DNA of 64,000 bases from Pampus argenteus. Lineage: Eukaryota; Chordata; Actinopteri; Scombriformes; Stromateidae. The notes under the pieces were generated by a model, which had not been told where the DNA came from, did not search any database, and saw nothing but the letters and a program-made list of their open reading frames with translations. A program made the translations under genes and the position numbers. Of this stretch, positions 11,960 to 23,900 are shown piece after piece. Position 1 is the first letter of the stretch. Every line of letters starts with the position of its first letter. The stretch lies in NCBI GenBank assembly GCA_036937835.1, contig CM072870.1, forward strand, positions 2,542,001-2,606,000. The letters are read 5' to 3'.

Positions 11960-14900
11960 GTAACATGAGCTTCACTCTGCACTGCCACTGGCTGGCACAA
12001 ATATATTTCATTTATGTTTGTTCTAACAGTCAGAACCCGGGGTCCTGTTTATTAAAGTGCACCATCATTACAGAAACCAGTAAATGAGTAGATTGTGTGA
12101 CACCTGTGGACAATAACAAACCTCCCGTTAGCTCAGCAGCTAGCATTAACCGTCCGCCTGGAGATAATGTAACTACAGTCAAGTTAGGGAGGGGGGGGGG
12201 GGCATGTTTACTGATATGCAAATGAAAGTTTAGATATTATAATAAATAGGAAAAATAGAAAAAACTCTCCATGTAGTGTTATGGTGATAGATAGCAGTCA
12301 GGTTATTTATAGAGTAACATGTAGAAGGTGCTTCTTGGTGGATTTGTGCCTTGAATTGTTGGAGATGTGATAACACCATTATGTGACGACCACAAAAGTG
12401 TCACATTTGTGTTTATGGAAAAAAGAGTAAATTGAGAATTATTGTCTTTTATTTTGAATACAAGTCACTGTATTTTATTTTCAAAAAGGTATCCCAAAGA
12501 GTTTTACATTTCTTTCTGCTTTGGTTTAGTTTCCTTATTCAATGTATATGCTGTAATGTTTACTCCATGCCAGCAGGGGGCGAGTCCGGTGGTTGGGTTT
12601 ACCGTCTTGTATTGTGTTTCTCGTTATTGCTGCAAGACCCTTGAAACTAACAAGCCGTCTCCTCGTTTCTCTCCTGCAATTCAGGTTTGTAAATGTACAA
12701 ATATACTTTGAAACTTAGAACTAACAATGCTGAAATGTAGTTGGGACGTTTGTGAACTGCTTTAGTAATGTAATTTTTGATGGAGACGTTCTGTGATTTA
12801 ATTAGTAAAAGTAGTTTTAAACACGGAGGCAAAACCGAGTCAATTAACAGTGACGCGATCACGCGCGCTGTGCATGGTGATAGAAACCAAGTCAGTTAAG
12901 ACACACGCTTATCCCTCGTGAGCATGCACTTCGGTAATGTTTTAGAAACTTGCAATTAAGACGTGTATTGTTTAATTTAGCATCTGTAAGGTCCCAACCA
13001 TTTGTTTTGAAGTAGTTTTCTCTGTGAGTTTATGAAGAGAAAAAAAGGTAACTGTTTAAAAACGAGTTTTGTTTACATTAAGCACTTAAGTTATAAAGGT
13101 GAAATGCAGTACTGTTCTGATTAAAAACGAAGTAAAATACTTTCATAAGAAGTTAAGAAGTAACTTGAACATTTAGCTGGTTAACAGTACAATTCTCAAT
13201 GTATTTAATTTTTTATAAATAGCTTAAAAACACTAGACTGAAGAGTAAGTGAACATGTATGTGATGAAAAGAGATTTATGTTGCTTTGGATTTTGTACTG
13301 AAAGACATTTGTTGTTTTGTATTGACATGGACACTGAAATTTATTGGAAATGTTTAAAGGACATTATTTGAACTGAATATGCACAGGCATAAGAAACTGA
13401 ACACAAGAAGTATGTTTTTGGAAAAGTGAAACTTTAATAAATTGCTGCAAGACCCTTGAAACTAACAAGCCGTCTCCTCGTTTCTCTCCTGCAATTCAGT
13501 GATTCAGGAGTTTTATCTGTACCCAAGGTGCCGTTGCTACGGTACCCGTTACAGATTTTTGGTGGCCCGTACGGGGAACGGCGTCAGATGCGCAGGCTAC
13601 AAGCACAACCAGAACGAGCGGTGTGAAGTGGCGACAGTGCTACGCAACTGGAGCCGCGGGTGAATCAGCTGCCTGGAAGGGAGATCAACAGTGAGGAAGA
13701 CGGAAAAGCAGTCATGGCGGACGATGAGAGAAGAGGCTTGGTGTGGGGCATCAAGAAGAGTCTGCTCACCCTGACGGCCGATGAACTTTTCCAATTGGCT
13801 CAACATGTTGGTCCTGTTCCGGGGAAGGATCCATCCACGCTTCAGGTTGGCGAGGAAGAGAGTTGCTTTGAGTACATCTTAGCCTTCATGAACAGTGACA
13901 CTCTCATTGACTCTGAGGATTCAGGTATGGCAGTGTTGTTAGAGCTTAATGATACAGTGAATGATGTTATTCAGATTCGTGATGCTCAGACTAAGGAGTT
14001 AGCAGATGTTGAAATGCACAATGTGAAGTCTGATGTGGTAATTGATGTGACAACGGATGATGCCACAGATGGGATCCCCAATACCAATACACCCGACCAA
14101 GCTGAGGTTAGTCCAGTTACCCCCACACACACAGTCACCACCACACAGAACACTGATACAATGGAGTTACAGAAAATGCTTACTAGTTTTCTCGAATACA
14201 TCAACAACCCCACATCACCACCCACACTAATGCATCCTACACCACCACCTGACACTAAACACACACCTGAACATGCACATGACAGACATGACCGAGTCGT
14301 CCCTCTTCGAGATGTCTCAATGCTACGACGTGAATTCAAAGTTCAAGGCGGACAGATCGGTGATCACAGCTCAGATCTAAGTTACAACAACATATGGAGA
14401 CAAATTGAAGATGGTCTAAAAGATCGGTTCACTGAGATTGAAATACTGAGAGGTGTTCTCAGAATTATCAAACCAGGCCACTTTAAAGACATGCTAATGC
14501 ACAAAGACGATTTGACTATAGATGAGCTGAAGGGCTTCCTGCAGTCCCACTTAGGTGGGCGAAGCCACACAGAGCTATTCCAAGAGCTGATGTGCACGAG
14601 ACAAAATGACAATGAGTCTCCCCAGCAGTTCTTGTACCGTGTCATAGGTCTGAAACAAAAAATACTCCTTGCTTCAAAACAAGCTAACACGGAAGTGAAG
14701 TATAATGCAATCACAGTCCAAGATATATTTCTGCATACAATATATCAAGGCCTTAGCCACAAACACAATGACATACGGCGAGAACTTAAAACATTGCTTT
14801 CTGATAGCAGTGTGTCTGACGAGACAATACTGAAGCAAATGATGAAGATAACAAACACGGAGAACGAGCGACAAAGACGTTTGAAGCCAGACGGGAACCA

Positions 14901-17900
14901 GAAACAAGTACGTGTGAATAGCACTGAGCTAGAGGAGGTTGAAGTTGCAGCTGCACAAGGCAGTAGTGCAAAGAAAGATGCTCCAGATCAACAGCAAAAG
15001 TCAAATGCACTTCAGCAGCTAACTGAAAAAGTAACAGAGCTAATGACTAAAGTTGAGCTACTGCAAAGGCCACAGCAGACTCACAGTTCTGAACCCTGCC
15101 ACCATTGCAAAGCTCAAGTAGAACAAAAGAAGCCCAAGTCATATAGCTGTGCCAAGTGCCTCGCACAGAACCTCTTGGGTTGCACTCACTGTTTTTACTG
15201 TGGTGAAGACGGTCACAGAGCAGTAGGCTGCCTGAAAAAGCCAAAGCGTCAGGAAAACTGGAGCCGGTCGCTGCAGCGGGACAGCCGGTGACCGGGTCTC
15301 ATGTACAGTCCCACAGTGTTAAGTGTAATGTATTCAGCTCTGAAAGTCATGCAAGGGAGAGTTTGCTGAATAAAAGACCGAAAGTGAAAAGTGAAGACAT
15401 TCCCCAATTCCCCCTTTCCCTACCCACTCAGACAAGCAGGCGTCTAGCCAAGTTCATAGGTGCGAAAGCCCTTGCACGATGTGACTTGAATGGCCTGACA
15501 GTTGATGCGCTATTAGACACTGGAGCCCAGGTGAGCATGGTTGATAGAAACTGGAAAAAGAAGTACCTACCCGATGCGCCGGTGAGGCCCCTCAGTGAGA
15601 TCTTTGACAACGAAGAGCTGGAAATACAGGCCGTGAATGGAGGAGTCCTTCCTTTTGATGGCTGGGTCCTCATCGCAGTCAGTTTTGCCGGAAAGTCTGC
15701 ACTTAGCCAGTCTATAATGGTGCCTTTCCTCATTAGTGGCATCACACTTGAGCGGCCAATCCTTGGATTCAACCTGCTAGAGGAAGTGGTTCAAGATAGT
15801 CCAACAGAGTTTCTTCCAGCGCTCATCACACTCCTCTCTGATTCCATATCCGCCCCTGTGGATCAGGTGGAGCTGTTAGTGAATTATATTCAGACAGACA
15901 AAACCTCCAGTTGTCCAAGACGGTTAAGAACTGGCAATTATGACACTGCAGTTCCAGCTGGGCAGATAGCCTGGGTAAAGTGTCAGATCCCCCCAGCTGT
16001 AGATCAGTCAGACCCCCTTCTCTTGTTTGAACCGGAAGAAAACAATGCACATCTCGCAGAACTAGAGATTGGGGAGGGCCTACTTAAAATGCAATCAGCG
16101 AAGCGGTCTTATGTCACAATACCAATAAGAAATGCCACAAAACATCCTGTCGTTATACCGAGGAAGACCGTCCTGGGTAGCGTCCAGGCTGTTGCTAGGG
16201 TGATTGAGACTGACCTACGGGAGATGCCCATGATAGTAGCCAATGCCACAACAACACCAGTTGCTCGACCAGCTCCCGCATTGTGGCAGCCTCCCGTGGA
16301 TCTCAGCCACCTTAGTGAAGAAGAGCAAGACAAAGTGAAGAAGATGTTGTGGGAAGAGTCAGCTGCTTTTGCCCACGACAGTCATGATATTGGCTGTATT
16401 CCCAGTTTACAGATGTCAATCAACCTCAAGGACGAGATTCCAGTGCAGAGAGCGTATTCCTCCGTTCCAAAGCCACTGTTTAAAGAGGTGAAGGAGTATG
16501 TGCAAGACTTGCTGATGAAAGGCTGGATTGTCAAGTCAAAGTCATCCTATGCTGCGCCAGTGGTCTGTGTCCGGAAAAAAGATGGTACACTCCGCCTCTG
16601 CATAGATTATCGTCTCTTGAATCAGAAGACAATTCCCGATCGACATCCCTTACCGAGGATACAAGACTTGACTGATACGCTTGGTGGCTATTCCTGGTTT
16701 AGCATCCTCGACCAAGGAAAAGCCTACCATCAAGGTTTCGTTGACAAAGACTCTCAGCACCTTACTGCTTTCATTACCCCCTGGGGGCTGTATGAATGGG
16801 TCCGTATCCCATTTGGCCTCTCAAATGCTCCCGCAGCCTTCCAGCGGAGTATGGAAGAGATGTTAGGGCCCTTGAGAGATGATTGCTGTCTCCCCTACCT
16901 TGACGATGTGCTTTGCTATGCAAAAACCTTTGATGAGCATGTGGAAGGGGTTCGCAAAGTACTTCGAGCATTGCAGAGGCACGGGGTGAAGCTAAGACCG
17001 GAGAAGTGTGAGCTATTTCGACGAGAAGTGAGATACGTAGGTCGCCTTGTGTCAGCTCAGGGAGTGAGGATCGATCCCAAAGACCTGGATGCGGTGCGAT
17101 CATTAGCCAGCAGGACGCCACAGACAGTTGGAGATGTGAGGAAGCTCACCGGCTTCCTGGGCTACTACCGCTCTTACATCCAGGACTTTTCGAGGATAGC
17201 GAGGCCCATCTATGAGTTGTTACAAGCTAAGGCAGGACAAGCAGCTGTAGATCGTGGTAAAGGCAAAGGTCCACAACTACCGTCCAGAACAGCTGTGGAG
17301 TGGACCGCTGAACACCAGCAAGCCCTGGATCGACTAGTTTCCCTCCTTGTCAGTCCCCCTGTGTTGGCATACCCCAACTTCAACGCACCGTTTGTGTTAC
17401 ACACAGATGCATCAGACCAGGGACTGGGTGCAATCCTCTACCAACACCAGGATGGCAAGTTGAGAGTCATCAGTTATGGGTCCAGGACCTTAACTGCAGC
17501 TGAGCGAAACTACCATCTGCACAGCGGGAAACTGGAGTTCCTTGCCTTAAAGTGGGCTGTGTGCGAAAAGTTCAGAGATTACCTGTTCTATGCACCTCAC
17601 TTCACGATATACACAGACAACAACCCACTTACTTATGTAATGACCACAGCAAAGCTAAACGCTGTAGGCCATCGGTGGGTTGGAGAACTCTCAGATTTCA
17701 GATTTGACATAAAGTACAGACCAGGAAAGTCTAACATAGACGCTGACACGCTGTCACGTCTCCCTTTAGACATTGAAGCGTACCAAGAGTTTTGCACCAA
17801 AGAGTGTCCTGAAGACGTGGTTCGCGCGGTCTGGGATGGGAGTAAAGTAGCCAAGCAGAAAGATGTAGCCTGGGTGGCGGCTCTTAACATCTCTTCCCAA

Positions 17901-20900
17901 GCCGACCCATCTCCTCCCCTCGATCACTTGAATGCAATCAGTCATGATGAGCTTGTGGAAGCGCAACGTGCAGACGTAGCCATCAGTGAAGTGATCAAGT
18001 TGAAAGAGGCAGGAACACCCTTGACTGATGAGATACGGAAATCCATGAGTGGAGCCACTAAAAGACTGCTCCATGAATGGGGAAAACTTGTTTTGGAGAA
18101 TGGTATCCTGTACAGGCGTGCCAATGGTAGAAAGCAGTTAGTACTTCCCACCAAGTACAAAGACCTGGTTTTGAAGAAACTCCACAATGATATGGCCCAC
18201 GTTGGCACAGAAAGGGTCCTAAACCTCGCCAGAGAGAGATTCTATTGGCCATTCATGGCAAAAGAGATCGAGGACCACATTACTAAGAAATGTCCATGCA
18301 TCAAGTCAAAGAAGCCAGTTACCCATGTTCGCGCCCCGATGGGTAGTATCACATCAAGCTCACCACTAGAGTTGGTGTGTATTGACTACTTGCATCTGGA
18401 GACCAGCCGTGGTGGTTATGAGTATATCTTAGTGGTCGTTGATCATTTCACAAGATTCGCTCAGGCCTACCCGACAAAGAATAAGAGTGGAAAGACGGCG
18501 GCTGAACGCATCTTTAATGACTTCATCCCCCGCTTTGGATACCCCTCAAAGCTGCACCACGATCAAGGCCGTGAATTTGAGAATGAACTGTTCCGTACCC
18601 TCCAGCAGCTGTCAGGCATCCGTCACTCCAGAACATCACCATATCATCCCCAGGGGAACCCTGCGGAACGGTTCAATCGGACAATCCTACAGATGTTGAG
18701 AACGTTGACTGACAAAGAGAAAGAACGATGGAAAGACCAGATCCCGAGCGTTGTCCATGCGTACAATTGCACTCGACACGAGTCGACAGGCTTCTCGCCC
18801 TTCTTTCTCCTTTATGGCCGTCATCCTCGCCTTCCGGTTGATCTGCTATTCGGATTGCTTGAGGACACAGAGCATGACTCTCCAAAAGGATACGCAAAGA
18901 AGTGGGCAAAGCAGATGTCTGAGGCCTATCGTATTGCCAGTGAGAACAGCAAGCAGGCCAGCGCCAAAGGCAAAGTGCTCTACGACAAGCGAGCAAGAGG
19001 AGTGGTGCTACAGCCTGGCGATCGAGTCTTAGTCAGGAACCTCAGAGAGCGTGGTGGACCAGGAAAGCTTCGATCGTACTGGGAGAAGGCCATCTATGTC
19101 GTGAAAGAACAGTTTGCTGATAACCCAGTGTACGTAGTCTATCCTGAGTCTGGAGACCAGAAGAAGACAAGAACCCTACATCGCAATCTGCTATTACTCG
19201 TGAACGACCTTCCAGTCGAAGAGATTCCACGCCAGGTCGCTCCAGAGAAGAGAACCCAGAAAAGTAAAAGACCAACCCGACGTAACACCCCAGCGCGTGT
19301 AGACCCACTACGAGATGCAGATTCAGACTCAAACTCGGATTCTGATTCCGATGGTCCTCGTTACTGGCTGAGGATACCAGCTGAGAGAGTACAGGAGATA
19401 CCTATGGTAGCCCCGCCACAACAACCAGCCATCACAGTGAGTCGACCGATCCCAGTACCTGTACGCAAAGAGGTGAGAGTTGACGTAGATTACTTACCTG
19501 AAGAGGATCCAGTACCTGTAAGAGAAGCAGAGACGGTGGCACCAGAACATGATGAAGACCAGTCTGTTGAAGTGGGACCTGAGGAGCAAGATGGATATGC
19601 CGAGGCTCCAGAGTTCATCCAGGAAGAACAGCCACTGGTCAATGCAATGCCAGAATGTCAGACAGAGGTCAGAAGGTCAAGTCGGGACCGACAACATAGA
19701 CAGATCTTTACATATGAGAGACTGGGTCAGCCCACACTGACAACACAAGCTAGAGTGAACATGGCAAACACAAACTTGCACTCACCTGCTTACCCTACAC
19801 CCCACACTATACAACACTTAGGCCTACAACCACTCATTCCCTACACAACACCAACATATCCCTTCAACCCATATGCCACTCCTTATTCCCCCTTTTCATA
19901 CATGCCTTACCCCTTACCTCCACACCCATACATTTTACCTGTTCAAGTCGCTTGTTAGAAAGAGGAAGAGAACTTTAGTTAAAAGTTTAGTAGAAAATGG
20001 TGGGACCCATTTCTTTTTGTCGGGGAGTGTGTGACGACCACAAAAGTGTCACATTTGTGTTTATGGAAAAAAGAGTAAATTGAGAATTATTGTCTTTTAT
20101 TTTGAATACAAGTCACTGTATTTTATTTTCAAAAAGGTATCCCAAAGAGTTTTACATTTCTTTCTGCTTTGGTTTAGTTTCCTTATTCAATGTATATGCT
20201 GTAATGTTTACTCCATGCCAGCAGGGGGCGAGTCCGGTGGTTGGGTTTACCGTCTTGTATTGTGTTTCTCGTTATTGCTGCAAGACCCTTGAAACTAACA
20301 AGCCGTCTCCTCGTTTCTCTCCTGCAATTCAGGTTTGTAAATGTACAAATATACTTTGAAACTTAGAACTAACAATGCTGAAATGTAGTTGGGACGTTTG
20401 TGAACTGCTTTAGTAATGTAATTTTTGATGGAGACGTTCTGTGATTTAATTAGTAAAAGTAGTTTTAAACACGGAGGCAAAACCGAGTCAATTAACAGTG
20501 ACGCGATCACGCGCGCTGTGCATGGTGATAGAAACCAAGTCAGTTAAGACACACGCTTATCCCTCGTGAGCATGCACTTCGGTAATGTTTTAGAAACTTG
20601 CAATTAAGACGTGTATTGTTTAATTTAGCATCTGTAAGGTCCCAACCATTTGTTTTGAAGTAGTTTTCTCTGTGAGTTTATGAAGAGAAAAAAAGGTAAC
20701 TGTTTAAAAACGAGTTTTGTTTACATTAAGCACTTAAGTTATAAAGGTGAAATGCAGTACTGTTCTGATTAAAAACGAAGTAAAATACTTTCATAAGAAG
20801 TTAAGAAGTAACTTGAACATTTAGCTGGTTAACAGTACAATTCTCAATGTATTTAATTTTTTATAAATAGCTTAAAAACACTAGACTGAAGAGTAAGTGA

Positions 20901-23900
20901 ACATGTATGTGATGAAAAGAGATTTATGTTGCTTTGGATTTTGTACTGAAAGACATTTGTTGTTTTGTATTGACATGGACACTGAAATTTATTGGAAATG
21001 TTTAAAGGACATTATTTGAACTGAATATGCACAGGCATAAGAAACTGAACACAAGAAGTATGTTTTTGGAAAAGTGAAACTTTAATAAATTGCTGCAAGA
21101 CCCTTGAAACTAACAAGCCGTCTCCTCGTTTCTCTCCTGCAATTCAGTGATTCAGGAGTTTTATCTGTACCCAAGGTGCCGTTGCTACGGTACCCGTTAC
21201 AATTACAACAGATGTGAACAAGAACTATTGATCTGTATACCATATACGTTATGTAATATCTTATAAAAACATTGTATCTACAAAACAATCTTTCTAATTT
21301 TAGAGATGTATTACACACAGAGAAATGATGATGCTCTCACACAGTCACGCGTTTCATTCTTGTAGATTTAGTTTAAAGGGGGGCAGAGCTTCCACTTACA
21401 TGTGTTGTGTTTCTCTTTGTGAGGTGGAGGAGGCTGACCAGATCTACCTTTTGATGAAGGAAGAGTATCGGATCTCCAGGAATGTGCGTCTGGCCTGGTT
21501 CCTTGGTAAACTTAACCAAGTCATCTGGCCTGCCTCCAAGCCTGAACTGGTGAGTTAACTCTGCCTTTCGCATTCTTTTCAACAATCCACCAAAGTAGAG
21601 TTGCAACGATTAATTGATTAGTTGTCAGCTATTAAATTAATTTCCAGTTAATAATAATAATTGATTTATCATTTTGAGTATTTTTTTAAGAAGAAAATGT
21701 CCAAATTCTGTGAATATCAAATGTGCATTTTTTGCAGCTTCAAATAGGCCCATTTGTCTAAAAAAGTTTTTTAAAAATGTCATGCTGGGGCCTGTAAAAT
21801 GTTTATCTAATAGTCAGAGGAAGCTCAAACCCTCATTAATGCTTGAAATGATTTGTTTCTGACACTATGTTTCACTCTCACTTGCAGCTGAATTCAGAGA
21901 ATGAATTAGACTTACTGAGTATCTTACCTAAAGGATGGCAGCCGGATTTCTCCCCCACCATGTACCCCTACATGTTAATGCCGTCCACCCGGGCAACCTT
22001 CCTAGCACGGAGGTACCGCTTCATCATCGAGCTGGACCTCAGCCCCTCCACAGGGATCGTGGTAAGGCTTAAATGCAGTCAAGCGCTGTGGAGTGGCTCT
22101 TCAATCACAGACATTCAGTATCTATCAATTTAGTGTCAGTTACTTAATTTGTATGATGTTCTTCATGCTGGCTCAGATACTCATGTTTCCAACAGGTTAA
22201 ACCTGATAAATAAACATCAGCATCTTAAATTTGTCATTGCAAACATGACATTAGCATTTAGCTGATTTAGCCCTAGGATTGCTGTAGACTCTTAGTGTTG
22301 TTAAAATTTCAGATATTGAACTCTAATTAATTACCTGGGTAATTGAAAAAATGAAAAAAAAAGAAATATGCAGGAGTAATGCATAATACTGTGGGACCCT
22401 TGGTTAAAACTGTCACATGACTGTATGACATGATGCATTTTAATTCAACAGTACTGCCCTCGATATGATGCTTCAGAAGTTCAGAAGTGCACTTTGTTTT
22501 TGAGGTTATGTTTTGTTTTCTGTTTTCCAGGATGACAGCACAGGAGAGATGATCTTTGATGAGGTGTTTCATGCCTTGTCGCGGTGTCTGGCTGGTTTGG
22601 CTCAACCATTCAAAGTCCCTGGAACGGATCAACTTTTCAAACCAAAGATCTTCATCACCATACTGGCATATTCGTCAATTATTGGCCTCAGTTCCCATCA
22701 GGTCATTAGCTTATGTTTCATCCTGGTTTTTTTTTTGATCGTGTTTTACAAAGTTGGATGAAAAGCAGTGTTTCACAAGTTTCAAGTCTGCTTCTCCGCA
22801 CCCACCATTATTGATGGGTTTGGTCAGAAAGTGTGCTCTGTTGCACCTGTAACCGCATCCAACAGTGATGTCACAGGGTCCACCTGCGCATTACTGCAGC
22901 AAGAGCAGCAAGTTAAACCACTGGAGGTCATCAGAAAGATTGTCAAGGGTGTTAAATTACACTTTGTCTTTTAAGTATTTTTGCATCCTTATTTAAATGT
23001 AACCATTCAAACTAACCATATAGCTTTATGTTAGCCATTGTTTTCTACGCATGGTAGGTTATTCTGAGTGCAGATTCCTGATACTGACATGTGTTGCATT
23101 TCTTGCCAAGTGTTGCATAAAGCTGTTGTAGATGTAGTTCAAGTCCTCTGATTGGCTTTATTCCCTGTGCAGGTATTGGTTCAGGGCTGCCAGCTAGAAA
23201 GAACAGATCTTGATGAGTTCCTGCATCACATCTATCAGCAGCTCAGAGCAGTGGAGAGCAACATTGCGGAAGTCTTACATCAGCAGCATGAACAGGCAAG
23301 TGCATATGTTATGATGAGAAAAGAAACAAAAATAAATGAAGTTGTTGAAACAACAGTGTAATGTGAAACCCTCAGTGTCTTCATAATGTATCATGTAATC
23401 TGGCGTTACTCTCAAATCACTCCTGAGTTGGCCTAATACTTTAAATCAATGCAGGTAGAAACAGGGTTCAGTCAGTGGATGCCAGTAAAATAAACTGTGC
23501 CACAGTTTATTTTTAAATTCTACTTAACATTGACCGGACATGCCAGATTTACAAATCCATCTCATCAAAACAAAGGGAGGCACCACCCTGTGGCTAAAGT
23601 CAGTGTTACAACAGAACAAATGCTATAATTTACATCAGTTGGGGCTCCTTGACTGATGATTCAGATCATCAGGTTTAATAGTGTGGTCCTAGTTAAACCA
23701 CCATCAGGGTCATGATAATGATAAAACAATTGCTGGAGCTTAGCTTTATCCTTCAAAACTGCCTCTTCTCTGTGAACCTGGCAAATACATGATGTTGTCC
23801 CACAACACCTACTTGTTGTTTATAAGATGGCATAAAGGAGTGCAACATCACATTTTGTAGGTGTGTTGGTCTTAAGTGTTGATAAAGATGGTACACCAAT

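Larger units (their letters stand above)
12382..13553 (+). repeat. 5' LTR, 1,172 bp
   Basis: It starts TGTGACGACC and ends ACCCGTTACA, with TG...CA termini. It matches 20030-21201 over its full length with no difference noticed. It carries a CTCF-type motif at 12570-12584, an AATAAA signal at 13436-13441 on the sense strand, and a 59-bp direct repeat at 12626-12684 and 13441-13499. The position of AATAAA implies a long U3 (about 1 kb) and short R plus U5. The small ORFs inside it are repeated exactly in the other LTR and are not convincing genes. Confidence 0.97.
12382..21201 (+). mobile_element. Full-length Ty3/gypsy LTR retrotransposon inside szt2 intron 1
   Basis: The element is 8,820 bp and lies in the same orientation as szt2. 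Order: 5' LTR (12382-13553), primer-binding region, gag, pol (protease, reverse transcriptase, RNase H, integrase), short purine tract, 3' LTR (20030-21201). It is flanked by ATTA on both sides (12378-12381 and 21202-21205), the target duplication. The integrase-last domain order places it in Ty3/gypsy, and no env-like ORF follows pol. Both LTRs have the same length and I found no mismatch between them when reading both, and gag and pol are unbroken, so the insertion looks very young and possibly competent. Without it, szt2 intron 1 would be only about 640 bp. Confidence 0.97.

Noticed and set aside
12432..12862. Three small ORFs in the LTR, repeated exactly at 20080-20510
   Set aside because: The identity comes from the LTR duplication, and the sequences have no recognisable domain; an accessory gene cannot be supported.
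12626..13499. CRISPR-like repeats
   Set aside because: There are only two copies per LTR, 815 bp apart, in a eukaryotic retroelement; this is not an array.
19959..20029. Possible env-like gene after pol
   Set aside because: Only 71 bases separate the pol stop from the 3' LTR and they contain no ORF, so this is a retrotransposon without envelope.
23296..23361. Read-through of szt2 exon 5 with a GT donor a few bases later
   Set aside because: The GT at 23301-23302 would shift the frame of exon 6 and destroy the conserved SMVSADMGLVSM block, so the GC donor is preferred.
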